Positions 1-13,683 of a stretch of DNA of 64,000 nucleotides are shown one piece after another. Each line of letters opens with the position of its first letter. The stretch's first letter is position 1. A program made the translations under genes and the position numbers. This DNA is from Pyrrhosoma nymphula (taxonomy: Eukaryota; Arthropoda; Insecta; Odonata; Coenagrionidae), in assembly GCA_963573305.1 (NCBI GenBank), contig OY754333.1, positions 16,427,013-16,491,012 on the forward strand, in the 5' to 3' direction. Under the pieces are notes generated by a model. That model ran no database searches, was not told the DNA's origin, and saw only the letters and a list, made by a program, of their open reading frames with translations.

Positions 1-1139
1 ATCGGCGCAGAAGATACACATGGAAGATGCCGAGGGATATGGCCAGGTACCAATAGACTACATACTTGTCAGAGTGAGACACAAGAACCAAGTGAAGCAC
101 TTTAAAAGCTATCCCGTGGCAGATATAAATATTGATCGCAACCTATAAGTCATGGAGAGCCACCTTCGATACAAGAAAATAAAATATATAAAAACATGAA
201 TCTACATGGAACACGAAATTGCTGGCGGAAAAGGTAACAAGAAAGGTTCTCCACAGCCGTCGATAAGGAATTAGATTGTGGAGGAGAAGCTGGCACCGAA
301 GGAAGATGGAATGAATCGAAGAGGACAATATTAGGAGTAGCAGAAGGGCAACTGGTAAGCAAGAGAGCCAAGACAAGGAAGCCATGGATTACGACAAAGA
401 TTAGGGAATTTAAAGAAGAAAGGAGAAAATACAAGAACCCCAGAAACGAAGGTGAAGTAATCCTCTAAATAAGCTTAGGAATCAAGTCATTCGAGAATTA
501 AAGAAGACAAAGGAGGATCGGATAGAAAGTTGCTGCGGAGATATCAACAAAAATATGAAGATGGGGGAGACCGAAACAGCATACAAGCTAGTGAAGACAT
601 ACTTTGGAGAGAAAAAAACGAAAAGCAAAAACATCAGGAATGTGAACGGGAATACAACGATAGCGGGCGAAGACATTGGGAATAGATGTAAGCAATACAT
701 CGAAGAACTCTACCAAGGACCGATGCCGCTGGAATAAAGCCTAATGAAAATGAGAGCAAGGTGTACGAGGACGACCGGGGCCCAGGGATATTGAGAAGCG
801 AATTCGACAGAGCAGTGAACAATCTTAAAAATAACGAAGAGCCTGGTGTAGACAACATCAACGGAGAAATCATAAAGGCGCTTGGAATTAAAGCCAAGGA
901 CAACCTGTACGAAATAATCAAAGATAGCTACGAATGTGGAAGACTACTGCAGGACTTTCGCAGGGTATTGCGATACCAAAGAAGACAAGGACTAAAAAAC
1001 TGTGAGGAGCACAGAACCTTGAATCTGGTGTCACATGCTTACGCAAACAATAAGCCGAAGGATGGAATGGAAAATTGAAGACAACCTCTCGTAAAACCAA
1101 TTTGGATTTAGGAAGAACAGAGAGGCCATACTCTGCTGA
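1..1139 (+). pseudogene. Non-LTR retrotransposon (endonuclease-RT type) relic
   Basis: This is a broken LINE ORF2 that runs in from the left edge. Positions 20-147 encode the end of an APE-type endonuclease: DYILVRVRHKNQVKHF, then DINIDRNL where the family normally has a conserved D-x-D-H-N motif, so the catalytic His appears replaced by Arg. A linker near 371-440 (KPWITTKIREFKEERRKYK) follows. The N-terminal RT region lies in two frames at 555-737 and 761-1078, including GPGILRSEFDRAVNNLK, NNEEPGVDNINGEIIKALG and a degraded copy of the NYRTISL motif (EHRTLNLVSHAYA). NQFGFRKNREA at about 1098-1132 is a third piece in a shifted frame. The sequence stops being RT-like at about 1139, before the catalytic FADD, so the copy is 3'-truncated or broken. 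The clade (RTE/Jockey-like) is inferred from the motif wording only. Confidence 0.85.
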
Positions 1140-4085
1140 GTTTTTTTTCGATTCAATGCTGTTTTTCACACCACTGCCGATTCTGGCGATAAGGTGCGAT
1201 TGTGGGGTAATTTAGGAGTACGGAAGACAAAATTGGCTCTTTGGAGCATAGAAAGCGAAGTTAGTTTTGAATACACAATGATATTATTATTCGTGTACTC
1301 TGCTTCAAACGCTAGCCAAAGGATTTGAGCCAAAACGATCAAAAATTAAAAATAGCGATGATATCAAAGTAATAAAAATTATGCATCAATTTTGGCGCAA
1401 TTTTAACGGAAGTATGTTTTTTTAATAATCAACGAAAAATAAGAAAATAGTAACCATTCAAATTTCGACTGCTATTATGAATCTTCTACCTCATTATAAT
1501 AAGCATTTTAAAACTGAAAACCTTAAAAGGAAACCTTTAATATATCAACAATGTTTCTATGCCCCAGGATAAGATACAATAGTATTAAAATGAATATTTA
1601 GGGAAATTAATTTACAGGAAAACACTGGGAAGTCAGGTGAAGCTGCCTCGTGTGCCCTAAACCCTGGTAAGTCCGAAATATGAAGTTCCTCACGTGAACA
1701 AGATAAGCCTTAATGAGAAAATAAGCACATTACAAATAGATGTTACAAATAGCTAAAATGTCAATTTTACGCCATTTAAAATTTCAAAACAATTAGGCAA
1801 AACTGAATGAGAACTGAGTGAATAAATCAAAATACGCAACATAAAATAAGGAAAGAACTAATATTTCCAATTTCTAAATTTTTATTTCCTTAAAGGTTGA
1901 AGTAGGATAAATACTAAAAAAAACTGAATGCTAAACATTTTACCCCTTATTCAATTTACAATATTTCTGTGTGACTAGTAAAGACATAACAGTATCAAAA
2001 TCAATATTAAAGGAGAGTTCAATATCAAATTAGTTAAAGGGATGCATGGGGAAGTCATATGAAGCTGCGAACTGGATGACTCTCACATTCTCTGATTGAC
2101 GTGCTCTCAGGCACTGAGGATCCAGCCTAAGGCTTGAAAATTTAAAACGCTGATCCGATTCATCCGTTCCATGCAAAAAAAATGACTAAACCTCTGAGCT
2201 CGCTCGCACACCAGAAATGTTTACCTTTTCCAATGGGATGTTAAGGCAAACGTGACGGCTTTCCACGCTAGGTTTATTGAAAATGAAAAGGTTGTTTCCA
2301 GGGCACGGAAAAAAATAACTTATTTCAATCTTACTCTTGAGTATTGCTATAGAACGCACAGGGTCCCACTCTAATCAAATAACTGTTTCCAGGTCTCTGA
2401 ATTTGCTTCCTATTCACAGATAATTTCGTCGCTGATAGATGTAGAAGCTTTTTATATTGCTGGTCTTTCAAATATACATGTATCCATAGAATGTCATGTC
2501 ATTGAAGCTGTAACAGAATTATCAAAACCATTATTATTTATGAAAAATATGTTCAGACATTATATATATATAGATGTGCATGACAGTCATGTTTTTTTAT
2601 GATTGAAGTAGACAGAAATTCTAATGCAATTTTTATGGGTAGTAATTTCTTGAAAATAATAATTTTTTGGAACCCATGACTTATTTCTCACTTCCCTAAC
2701 TTCAAACCTGTGCTTATACGCCATTCAAATACATAAATGCCAGGTATACCAGTGTAATTACAACTCCGGTAATAATAATTACAGCAAATTATCACATTTA
2801 CGAAACTAAGAACAGGATACTAACTTTTCAATTTGTCGATATCTTTCAAAAGTTCAAACATATGACATCGGTACCCCTGGCATTTTATATCGATATTATA
2901 AATGATGCTATTGTTGCTATGTATTTATGAGATGATTTAATTTTGAGATTTATAGATGATTTAATGCACCTTGAAAAATAACTTCTCTAAATGAAATAGA
3001 TAAAAGTAAGCACGCCCTCTCAAATCTCAACCTTAACTTTTGATACGATCACAAACACGGATTCGACGTGTACCATTTTTTTTAACTTTACTTATCGTAT
3101 CTAAGGTTATTCAATACGGAATCATTCGTTGAATTCTGCGTCAGTTAATCTTTTTGTAAATGCAATTCTCTGTGCGCAAGGAAAATATATTCCTAATGAA
3201 GTTGATAATTTTTAACTGTCAGCGCATATTTGTGTTGAAGTTGCAGTTATGTGAGTTACAGCCTATGCCCAAAAAGACCACAAATATTTTTATTTTCTTC
3301 ATAAGATCTTCGCTACAATTCCGAATGTTGTTAAATATTACTCGTTGATAGCAATAGTAAGACGAAAACTAAATATATGCGCGTCAAAGAAATCGGTGGG
3401 CACTAGTTGAAATGAAATAATTTATCACACTATGCGTTCATCTGTATGATTACTTTAAGTTTAACTACAAATTTAGGTATTTTCAAGTTTTATTAATCAC
3501 ATACAATTTATCAATTTAACATCGCAATGGTATAGGGTAGGGATTAATATACATAGTATATCTATTTTATATGTTTTTTATTATTAATTGTCGTCACTCA
3601 CGCTATTTCTCTCAGTTCAGTATACTTCCGAGTTCACTTCATCTCACCTAAAATTTAATCCTGTCGATTTTAAGTTAAGCCCTACAGTGTAATCATTTGC
3701 TTAAAACATTTTGTATGCATCATCAATCACGGAAAATATTTATTTCCACAGACGTACTTGATTTTTAATGTCTCCTCGCTTAAAAAGGGCAAATCCTTTA
3801 CACTGCATTATTCTCTCCACGAATCACTTTAAATAACGTGAGCATCATGACAACATTTTTCGTGGCAAAGGAAAAAGAATGTAGAACAAGAAATATATTT
3901 TATAAATCACAACAAATATGTAATTCATACATAAATAAAATGTGTGAGAGATGTTAATAATGGATCTTAACGCGTGGTGAAATCACATAATCTAATTATG
4001 TTACTGCTATGAGCAAAACATTACATGTTTTTGGACGAATATAAAATACAGGTCCCGGAGTGATGTGCTGGAGCCGATCCATAGT
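1140..4085. other. AT-rich intergenic DNA, no gene seen
   Basis: No convincing coding sequence is visible. About 1555-1660 and 1965-2075 look like degenerate copies of each other: both have a 'cAgTATtAAAATgAATATT'-like stretch followed by a GGGAAGTCA-TGAAGCTGC motif about 70-90 bp downstream. This suggests an old tandem or dispersed duplication about 400 bp apart. The rest is featureless AT-rich sequence. Confidence 0.6.
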
Positions 4086-4179
4086 GACAGAAAAAAACAC
4101 CTGCAGTTTTCTACTAGTAAAGTTTTCTATTTTTCCACTGCGTTTATTAGTGGAAAACTGCTAGTGTTCTGTATCTGTC
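4086..4179. repeat. Imperfect inverted repeat (about 36-bp arms)
   Basis: Left arm 4086-4121 (GACAGAAA...ACTAGTAAA) is complementary to right arm 4143-4179 (TTTATTAG...ATCTGTC) at roughly 80-85 percent, with a 21-bp loop. This is a foldback structure, perhaps the remnant of a very short MITE. No target duplication was recognised. Confidence 0.6.
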
Positions 4180-4284
4180 ATTGTTTCTAGGTGAAATGAG
4201 AGGGTGAAATTAAATTGAAATCAGGCAGCTCCAGGCCTAGGAAATAAATGATCAAGTAAAACGTTGATAAAGTTTCATTTACAG

Positions 4285-4735
4285 AGTGTGCTTATCATGT
4301 TCGGCGATAAAGTATGGGAACTTTACCGCTCTTCTCTCGTTAGGCCTCATTTAGAATACGCCGCCAGTTAATGAGATCCTTAGGGTGTAGTCTTAAGCAC
4401 CGAACTAGAACGTGTGCAGCGAATATTGGGTTCGTAAAACGCGTGTAAAATGCTGTCACGATGGTTTTTTTAGTGTCACTAGCCTATTACGTTAACTTTA
4501 TGGACGCAAAAATCAGAATGCAGGTAACGCTTCTAATTACGTCGCAAGCAGATATTTCTAATGAAGTCGAAGAACTTTTGCGGACCCTGGCATACTACGG
4601 TCGATTAGACCATAGACATAACATCAGGAAATTAGACAGCCAAACTGATAGGTTTAAAATGTCTTGTTCTCACGAACATATTCGAACGAAGCATAATGTC
4701 TTTCAGCTGGACGGTTTACAAGTTAAGTGCTGTTC
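4285..4735 (+). pseudogene. CR1/Jockey-like LINE, RT C-terminus relic
   Basis: This is a degraded fragment of the region after the RT catalytic core. In shifting frames it reads ELYRSSLVRPHLEYAAS (about 4318-4369, then a stop), LERVQR (about 4405), FVKRV (about 4432), then an open stretch to 4790 with QADISNEVEELLRTLAYYG and DHRHNIRKLDSQTDRFKM (about 4546-4660). The last part matches the family ending YYGR-DH-x-KI-x-CRTDRFK-SFFP, also present at 16570-16665 and 63690-63770, so all three are copies of one LINE family. Multiple stops and frame changes make it non-functional. Confidence 0.8.
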
Positions 4736-5689
4736 AACAGCTAGACTTATCCTTAGTGTATGTCTGCATTATGTTTTTAAACTATTCTAGCCACAATTAG
4801 CAGTTCGTCTCAAATACCTACTTTCCTTTTAGAAATTGAAATATCTGTCTACAGGTATCTTATTAACAGATTTGTACACACAAATTAACATAGAGATCGT
4901 CAGATACAACATTTCAAGTAATTTGGTGAAAATATATCCCACAATAAAGAAAATACATTAAACTTGCCACACTGTTTTATTAAAAAATGAAACCGACCAA
5001 GATTCCTAGAGATAACTCATTACCTTTTAAGACCTTGGTGAGTTCTTTTTAATAGAACGACGTGGGAAGTATCTACTAATAATTTATTTCTTTATTATGG
5101 AGCAGTTCCATAGAGAGTATAATTAATAATTGAAATATTATTCATCATATACCATCCTATATGTGACAAGCAGGATACCAGATATAATTATTTTACCAGC
5201 GTAAGAACCATCTCAAAGTCCTCATTACAATGGCAGAGTCAGCCAATTGAAACGTTGGCGGCCCAATACATGACTTGGTGATAACCCCGTCAATACTTCA
5301 CTCGCAGAATCCCAAGTAGATGTATACATGTTTGTCTCCAGCCTCAGCCCGAGAAATGTTTTCACTCAAAAGCTAATATCAATCGACTAATTTTAGCCGT
5401 TAGCACAGTCATTTTATGGCACAAGCATTTTATCAACGAACGTATCGTCATTGCCAATAACCGGCGTAAGATATACGAGCATAGTAAAAAAAGGGAAATA
5501 TTCCCTTGGAATTATCTCTCGTACTCGTCAGCAAGCCTCAAGGAAGGCGGGGAACTAATTTTTGCAGAGTATTTCAATTTCACTGTTCATTTTTCAGAAA
5601 CCTATTTGAGTATTGCGGTGAGGTCACAAATTAAATAAGCTGTGAATATTTTCAATCGTTAATTTAATGTTCACCCGATATCGTCATAT

Positions 5690-5770
5690 GAGTCCTCTGG
5701 ATGGCCTTTCTCAACACTATTCTCTCATAGGGTTAACTATGTAGTGTATTATTGGCAATCCAGAGGACTC
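5690..5770. repeat. Short inverted repeat with 48-bp loop
   Basis: GAGTCCTCTGGATGGC (5690-5705) faces its near-complement GGCAATCCAGAGGACTC (5754-5770). Both arms show the core GAGTCCTCTGGAT. The loop contains a GGGTTAAC box. The origin is unknown; a tiny MITE remnant is possible. Confidence 0.6.
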
Positions 5771-6745
5771 TGGGCGACATCATCTGGTAATGCCAACTAT
5801 GTGATGACACCGGTCGTACATTAAATTAATTATTGCAAATATTAATGGCTTATTCACTTTGTGACCACGAATTTACACTAAGTCAGTCAAAATTATTTTA
5901 GTGGAATCTCATTTCTCTAATGGGGTATTAAATTCCCCAAAAAATAATAGAAATAATAATTATGGGAGTAAATAGAACTCTAGACTACTTTGGTTAATAA
6001 GGATGGATAAAAGAGTGGTTAAAGTAAGTGAACATAGGATCTAAAGGAAGATAGGAGTGGAATTATAAATCAAAAGAAGGATACTTCGGATATTCCACAC
6101 TTTTAACGAGTACCTCTACCAGAGTCGACGATATGCTCGCGTCATTAACAAGAGGTTTACAAGGTGTATTTCTCTGTAAAATAATATGTTCTTCTTTTTT
6201 TAGGTTATGGACTGGAAAGTTATTTTTAAGAAAGATGGGCAGATTATAACTTACGATTGTGGATGAGTAATAGTTGAAATGGGTAATCAGAAACAAGGTC
6301 ACGGTCAGGTACGTACTCAATTGTACATACCCAATTAAGTGCGGAATATACGAAGTATTATTCTTACGATCATAAATGCCTCAATTACACATAAATAATT
6401 CAATTACTATCACCTTAGGAGAGAAACCCGGCGCGGCGTCCGCTTTTGCCTGATTTCAAAGAAATAGGCCAAGGGCTCCACAGTTTCACGTTCTCTTCAG
6501 ACCGACAGAGAACTGAAAAATAAATGATTTCCATATTTCCTATCGAGTAGATATTTATCTTACATTATTAAAGCTCTGCCACTACCCAAGTTCTCATCCA
6601 GGCCAACGAGATAAGAAGCCATTTATCCAGAGTCTAGCGATTCGAAAAACCCAAAACATGAAATTACTCCAGTTCCTCTCTTCCGCTCGGCTACCGAATC
6701 TAGCAGCATTTGGAGAGCATCATTCACTTCATGCTCTCCAAAGCA

Positions 6746-6790
6746 GTGGCGGATCCACGTGGGGAAAGGGGGAAATCCCCCCCCCAAGAG
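6746..6790 (+). repeat. MITE-terminus-like GTGGCGGATCC plus poly-C/G
   Basis: AGCAGTGGCGGATCCACG followed by a G-rich then C-rich run. The same word occurs inverted at 11505-11524 (GGATCCGCCCCTGCTCC) and, as GTGGCGGATTAA-like ends, at 13741-13903. All lie beside homopolymer C/G runs, as expected for ends of one DNA-transposon family. Only one end is visible here. Confidence 0.4.
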
Positions 6791-7094
6791 GTCAGACGAG
6801 CAAACAATAAGCACAGGATTTGATAGTAAACTTGTACCCTCAGTAGAGTGTAGCTTATTTTTTTCTCGGATTTTCAATTTCAACCTCTCAAACTATGCTA
6901 TCGGGTAAAGAAAGAATATCCTAAGAAATTCGGCTCGATTTGTTAACATTTAGAGGTCGCTCAAGAGGCATGAATGCAGTACGTTCAATTTTCCCGATTG
7001 GAGGAAAAAACATTTCTAGGGGTAACACGCCAAGTTACAGTTCCTCAGAGTTAAAATTCACTCCATTTTGAAGTATGTGCAACCGTTTTCCACG

Positions 7095-7225
7095 AATACT
7101 ATATTTTAGCGGGGGCTGCCGCCGCGCGCCCCACACATGACGCCGCGCCGGGTGTGCGCGGGCCGCAGTCAGCTGATTCCTCGTCCTGCGCCCTTAATTC
7201 TCTAACTCGCGCCTTAACGAGCTCG
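7095..7225. other. GC/CpG-rich patch
   Basis: A short island with dense CG dinucleotides (for example GCCGCCGCGCGCCCC) in otherwise AT-rich DNA. It may be an unmethylated regulatory patch or the relic of a GC-rich insertion. No promoter elements could be assigned. Confidence 0.35.
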
Positions 7226-8971
7226 AGTCAAGGGAGCCATTTCCCGTGCGTGACAATTTTACAGCCGGCTACTGATATACACAAAGTTACTATCCTTACA
7301 GGACCGACCTTTAACCCTAATTTATGCATGTGTATGTAATCATTTACTCGGAAAAAGATTCTTGCGAGCGATGCTTCAGAGGTACTGCACACGGCGTGAT
7401 CCTAGCAGCCGTCTCAATAAGCCACACCCTAACCCACAGCTTAATAACATTGATAATGTAGAGAAAAAACATGTGTGTGTCTCCAAAGAGCATGATCAGT
7501 GTTTTTCGGTAACGAGTTGATTCGGGCATTTCGAGTTGGGCAGCGGAAGTCCAGCATCCGAAGGAGAGGATATGAGTCACAGTTGAGGCTTCCTCTATCC
7601 CACTTTTGTCTAACCTACGCCTCTTTCAGAGATGCTTCTCTCATCACCTAAAAAGTAAGGGATCTCTGGCGTGTGTCGGTTAATTTGTTTTAAACAGCCT
7701 CCCCTGATCCCTTAATAAGAAAGGGCTCATTTTCCTAGTAGTTGGTGCGGGTTAACACACGACATTTATTGAGTTTGCTGGATGCTGCATGGCTGTGAGC
7801 GTTTGGGTGCAAACGCGGTCTCATTTGCTCTTTGTCGCGCGTAGATGCAATCTTGTTTTTGAATGTGTCACATTGTTTTGTCTCCTTCGGAACCTCATCT
7901 TGGGGGTCTACTTAAACGTGTCTTTTTTATTTTACTGCGCGGACAAATTAATCATATTCGTTTCGCCAAATAAGTGGATTGTAGTTTTACTGGAGATTAC
8001 AAGATTTACTCTTACAAATGACAATACGATCAAGTGCCTGGGCATAGTGATTTATTATGCTGAAGTTGATACTTGTCCTCACAGCTGTCGATCCTACTAT
8101 ATTCACGGATGTTTGCATGCCAGTGGCTTATTTGACAGTATTGCCGCACTTGTATGAATTATAGTCAGTGTAAGCGCTTATTTTAAGTATTACTCAGTGC
8201 ATAACTACATCATGACAGGCCCTCATGAAAATAAGTCATCAGCTATCTAAGGTTCCGATAATTCACATCACTCGCTGTCATTAGAAAAACTACCGCTTAC
8301 TAAATCCCACTAACAGTAAGACGCAATCCATTATTCTTGTAGTAAAAAGATACAAGTAATGTTGATTTTAACATTATCCTTAAAATTTTCGACAACCAAG
8401 TTATCACCTACAAAGAAATAGTTCTGATCCTCGGCTTGGCTTTAACGTGAAACTTCTGTTGGTATACGCATGTTGTCGAAATATCTACTAGAGTCAATAA
8501 AATGATTGGTGGTTGAAATATTGAAACGAAATTCGTCCTTGTTCCATCCGAAAACAGGTTATTTCTTCTCTCATGCTCCTCATTTTTTATTGATACAAAA
8601 TTACTTTACTTTAAAATAGACATGATTTATTGTGTTCGATGAATTTTTGAACTTCTTAAATTTGATTGCGTTTCGTCATACTCACGACTAGTACGTATGT
8701 TCTTTCCGACGGAGCGTAGGAAATTCTTCCTTGGTTGTTTCTTAATTTCCCTTTTGAGTAATGATATGTCAAAACGACCGAGAAAAGAGCGATATTACCC
8801 TTGACCTCTTTGATTTCGACTAATTTCGTTTTACCACATTGTTAGTCATGCCTGTCCGAGTTTACTGGCCGCGATTGCATCATATCAACCTCTCCTGTTC
8901 TACGATGTAGGCTGGGGAAGGGAACAACTTGTTCATATAAACCCCGGCTGAAATTCGTCTTGAATAAATAT

Positions 8972-9110
8972 GGCTTCATGTGTAATTGGCTAACACACCT
9001 GATCAGAAATAGGGAGATCGGGGTTCGAATCCCGGTCAAATCAAATGATTTTTTTCGTGGTGAATTTCACCCTCTTTGGTGTATATGTTTGAGTTATCCT
9101 CGATACCTCC
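8972..9110 (+). mobile_element. tRNA-derived SINE
   Basis: GGCTTCATGTGTAATTGGCT begins a tRNA-like head of about 72 nt. It has an A-box-like TAATTGGCTAAC and a perfect internal promoter B box GGTTCGAATCC at 9022-9032, so RNA polymerase III transcription is the expected origin. The head is followed by a T-rich body (about 9044-9110) with an ATGATTTTTTTCGTG stretch. The acceptor stem does not pair cleanly, so this is a SINE head rather than a working tRNA. Confidence 0.6.
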
Positions 9111-11740
9111 GGAAACAAGATGCTAATGTCACAGCACAAATGCTCTTTTGAAAGAAAAGCAGTGCGGCGCATTATATTATGATAGTTGAAATTATTATTG
9201 ATGAAAAAATTATGATTGATGAAAATTGGCAAATATTGCAATTTAGATAATCAATTTTTGTTTTGAAAACTTCTAACGCGTTTCTCTGCAAACATGTACC
9301 CCTTCAATTTGCTATTTTTTATATTTAGTAGCTAAATATCTTTCGCCAAAGAGAGAGAGAAATTTATGTGTTCGCTTACTGCGCCTAAGTTTCGCGGCAT
9401 AGGTTTGGGGGACGGTGGATTTTGGCGATCAAAAACTTCACTCATATATCATTTAAATTATGTGGGCTGGTGTTGAGCTAATAACAAAGAATTAGAAAGT
9501 ATCACATCGCAAAAATGTAGTAGTAGTGATGTCTTCAAGTCGACGAAACATAATATTTGCTCTCACGATTTGGATGTTGAACCGATCGAAATCCTCGTCA
9601 TTGTTAAGCTTATTTTTTACACTTAATATATCTATGTACACATTAATCTCTCTCCCTTAAATTTCATACCTGGTCGATTTACTCCCATCTTTTTCAGCTC
9701 CCTCGTTGAACGAGGTGTCAAGGAGGTTTAACTTAAATCCTTTTTAGGAGCTGAATAATAATTTCATAATCATGCCACTTTCTGTGAAAGCCCCATTGTA
9801 GCATCAATTGACATAATTGTTGTACTAACCATGTAGTATAAACTTTAACTGGTTTGGCTAACAGTAAAGTGTTATTTTATAGATTAAGAACTTGGCCTTA
9901 AAAGCACACAAGATTTCTTTTAAATAGGAGTATTTTTGGAGGGAGACTAGGAGAAATAACATGAGAAATTGGCGATTCAACGGCATTCTCCTAGACGTAT
10001 GTAACTATCACTTGCAATAGCTTGGCTGTCATTCCAATGAAAGCATTTATTCATATCTTGGATTGGAGCATAAAATAGTCATTGACCACGGCGACCTTTA
10101 TTTTATTTTTTTAATTTTGACACATCTCGGGTTTCTTTGCTGGAGATGAAATCACACGCACAACCTTTAATTGTAAGATACCCAAAACAGTTTCATAAGA
10201 AAATTAATATCCATGACAACCGTGTCTAGGCTGTACTAGTCTACCAGAGTCTACTGTATCTACGCTATTACATTCAAACACGGCGATTTAAGTTCTCAGC
10301 ATTCACTGCGAATATCATGCATGACACTTCTACTGAGCACAAAATCGAATGCAACACGCCTCTGGAAGCCGTTTACCAGAAATGTTCTCCTATAAGTAGT
10401 CCCTTCATCAATTTAAGGATTAATAATGCTAGTTATTCTTTTCGCCAAAGTCTATCGTCTGCCCAGCTTATCTGTAAGAAATTGCAATTCCAAGTTGTAC
10501 AGAATAATGCGTGCCTGCCTGAGGCGCCGACTAGTATTTAAAAATTCCGGAGATCAAAATTCGTCAAACTTCGTGAGACCTACCTTTTCGTTTGGATGTC
10601 TCTCATTCAAGTTGGTAAGTATTTATTTTAAGTTTTCTAAGCAAGTGTCTTTCACTTGATAAATATTTCACCTCTCCCACACGCTTTTAAAACCTGCACT
10701 TGGTATTTCTCCGATGACAAATGAATTTAATTTTTAAAGCGCTTGTTTTGATTAGTGCTTAATAATAAATTGTTTTACCTTGTTTTTCGTGTTAAGAGCA
10801 AAACATTACTTGTTCAGGTAAACGGTTATTTCCTTAGAAAAATAGGGAGGGATAACATTTTTTGGATTTTAGCATTACAACATGATTTTCGAAGAACGTT
10901 TCTATTCTTTTTACTACCAACATCGTAAAACAGAGCTAACCTTTCCATAACCTAGTGTGACTTCTCTCCAGTTTTATCATGATATAATTTAGCCGCTATT
11001 GAGTCAGTGGTCGTGAACTCGGTGCGTAAATGTGACTTTTCCACATTTTCCGATGTCGGATGAAAAAGTAACGTAGCCAGAAACAATCCTATTGCCCGTT
11101 ACAATTCTATGAAAGTAAGATGCAGGCAAAGAGGGTTATCTTAGATAGTGAACGTAGTAATTGGCTTGAGCACAAGTGGGTGACCGGTATGGAAGAATGG
11201 AGAAAGGCATAAACACACAGATAATACGTTGAATGTTGCTTCCTTTCATTCTGGCGTTCCCTGTACGATATACAGGCATCACCAGATCGCGTTTAGAATT
11301 GTCTAAGAGGAGTTAACAAAGCCATAGTTAATTATGTTAAATTAATCGTTAATTGGCATAGTAATAATGTACAGGCATAGTAATGAGTAAATATAAGATG
11401 TATGACATAAGATTTACATAAGCACGCAGGCGCAATAACGTGCGTGCACGCGCAGACCAATACCCTAATAAAATCTTTTCAAAGTCCCCCCCCCCCAAGA
11501 TTGCTCCCTGGATCCGCCCCTGCTCCAAAGTACCCGACAAATTCTGAAACTAATATTATATTTTCGCACCCATTTTGTTACGATAATCATCCAATTCGTT
11601 AAAAGTCAACGTCTTTCCGAATTACATTAGTTTCCTATCTACCACCGTTTAAACTGCATTTGATTTTGCTGTGACCTTGCTTGTCAGTATTGCCATGCTT
11701 GAGATGTCAAAGAGTCTAGTGGCGATTAAGCTCTTGATTC
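9111..11740. other. Non-coding DNA, one MITE end
   Basis: No gene is seen. 11485-11524 contains a poly-C run followed by GGATCCGCCCCTGCTCC, the inverse of the end at 6746, and so marks one end of a DNA-transposon-like insertion. Small open frames at 10317-10659 show no motif. Confidence 0.5.
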
Positions 11741-12725
11741 AGTAGAGATGAGCGGAACTGTGATACTCCAGTCACTTCCTTACCCGTGACTGCTTATCTA
11801 CAGTATCTGTGATTCTTAACTGTGACTGCGATCACAGATAAGAATCACAGATGACAATCAGCCGTGTTTGACTATTGGCGCTACTGGTCCCGGTTACACG
11901 CTCGAAATGTCAATTTGCGTACTTTTGCTATTGTACCTTGCTATTTACGACAAATAAACCTTGGAGGTCAATTTCCGTAAAATTTACCAAATAATTATGT
12001 GCATACATAAATTACTGACCTTATCAAATTTCCCATTCAATGCCAATTTATTTTCCGAAGCATTACGCAAAACTTTTCTTTCGGAGATAAAAATTCTTAT
12101 GAGGAGTGTATTACGAGAATTAGGTTAATATTTGATATGGCAATGGAATTGAACAGGAAATCGTTCATATCCCAAGGATATTTTTTAAATATTTCTTCCA
12201 ACTCTTGATTTTTTCCCAAAATTACATAAAAATTAAATTATCTTTGATAAAATCAATCAATACAACTAGGACGGATACACTCCAGAGCTATATAAATTAT
12301 GAAGAAATTATATATTAAGTAATAAACAAATACTCTCTTAGATGCCCACATGTTTTCTTCTTAGGATTTACGTTTTTCAATACACTTAAAATTTGATTTT
12401 AGGAAAAAATTCCTTCAGCTTATTGTAACCTAAGCGCGAGCGACGACCGCCGAGGGAAAGCCTGGATTCCGAAAACAATCTTCCGCAAGGCAAGGGTCAA
12501 AGCGCAACGTTTTTCCCAGTGATACTGTCGCTTACGTCGATTACATTTAATCACAGTAAATTCGCAGTAGCAGTGGTAATATTGTATCAGTTGGTAGCAT
12601 TGTAGCATTAGGTATCATTGCGATCGCAGTAACAGTGATTTCAAATATTGAGTTGAGGGTTGTGACTGCCAGTTGTCACTATCTGTGATTCAATCACAGT
12701 TAGCGATGTACCGCTCATTACAACT
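11741..12725. mobile_element. Candidate non-autonomous DNA element, about 0.98 kb
   Basis: GATGAGCGGAAC near 11747 is mirrored by GTACCGCTCATTA at 12709-12721, so the interval is bounded by inverted ATGAGCGG(A/T)AC ends. Both subterminal regions share words such as ATCTGTGATT and GTGACTGC. Inside the left end is a perfect 14-bp hairpin, ATCTGTGATTCTTA at 11805-11818 against 11839-11852. The interior has no coding signal. Inverted ends with subterminal repeats fit a hAT-like MITE, but I could not define a target duplication. Confidence 0.45.
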
Positions 12726-13683
12726 GTAATGTTCGTGGCAAGGATTTTGTTGGAATTTGTCCAGCTTTTGAAAACAGACGGAAGTACTTCCCTTTATAGA
12801 ACGTCAATTTTACGTCGCCGATAAATAAAGGGTTTCGATGTTTTTTTAACAATATCTCATTACGTACTTCTGTTCCATTCCATTGAACTAAGTTATTTAC
12901 CGAGTATATTTTCACATGAAACCTATTCCCCGTTTCCCATAACTATATGATTGCAATTCCTATAGCAATAACAGAAGCAAGCACTATTATAGTACTCCGT
13001 CGGTGAATAATTGAGTTTAGTCCTAAACAAACGATGGCGCAGGCCAATCTCATTAAGCTACTCAGGGTTCTCGTCAACTATGAGGCAAGTGAGTATTGTT
13101 TCGTCAGGCATTAATTTCCCTACTAAAGTTTGTCGCGGTATGGTCTCTGTCCTCAGAGAGCCTCAAATTGAATAGCTCCACCGCTTTGAAGTAAAGGTAT
13201 GTTTTTTTGGATCGTTTCCTTGCAGCAACGGTGGGGAACTTTTTCGTGCAGCATTCGAAAAAATGGGATGAATATAAGACATAGAAGAAAGAAGATAAAA
13301 GATGGAAAATTACGTAATAAAAGCACAGAGGAATATCGTAGTCATTGAAATGCACAAATGGCCATATTTAAGGATTAGTTGAGCATTAAATACGCCGAAA
13401 ACAGAGTTATTTGTAGCAGAAATTTCGTGGTGAAGTAGTTAATTATCCATTAAAAATATTAAATGTAGATAATTTTTACAAATGCAAAGTATTATTCATA
13501 AATTTATGGACAATTTATGCGCGATAGCCATGTCTGGAGAAACATTTTTCCCGAAAAAAACAGACTTCACCTTAGCCCGTCAAGATGACAACTACCTTCT
13601 TCTTTAATCAATATCACAACAAAACAGTTGGTCCTGGTTCAACTTAGTCTGTCTACAACGTCTAACAATCTAGAATACAACAG
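12726..13683. other. No feature seen
   Basis: AT-rich sequence with no recognisable coding, RNA or repeat signal. Confidence 0.5.

Larger units (their letters stand above)
4736..8971. other. Non-coding DNA with small foldbacks and a GC-rich patch
   Basis: No gene is recognised. A 122-codon open frame at 7789-8157 has no known motif and sits in unremarkable sequence, so I treat it as chance. Items inside that can be supported are listed separately (5690-5770, 6746-6790, 7095-7225). Confidence 0.55.

Noticed and set aside
7789..8157. 122-codon plus-strand frame with hydrophobic stretches
   Set aside because: No domain, no splice or promoter context, and composition as expected from AT-rich DNA.
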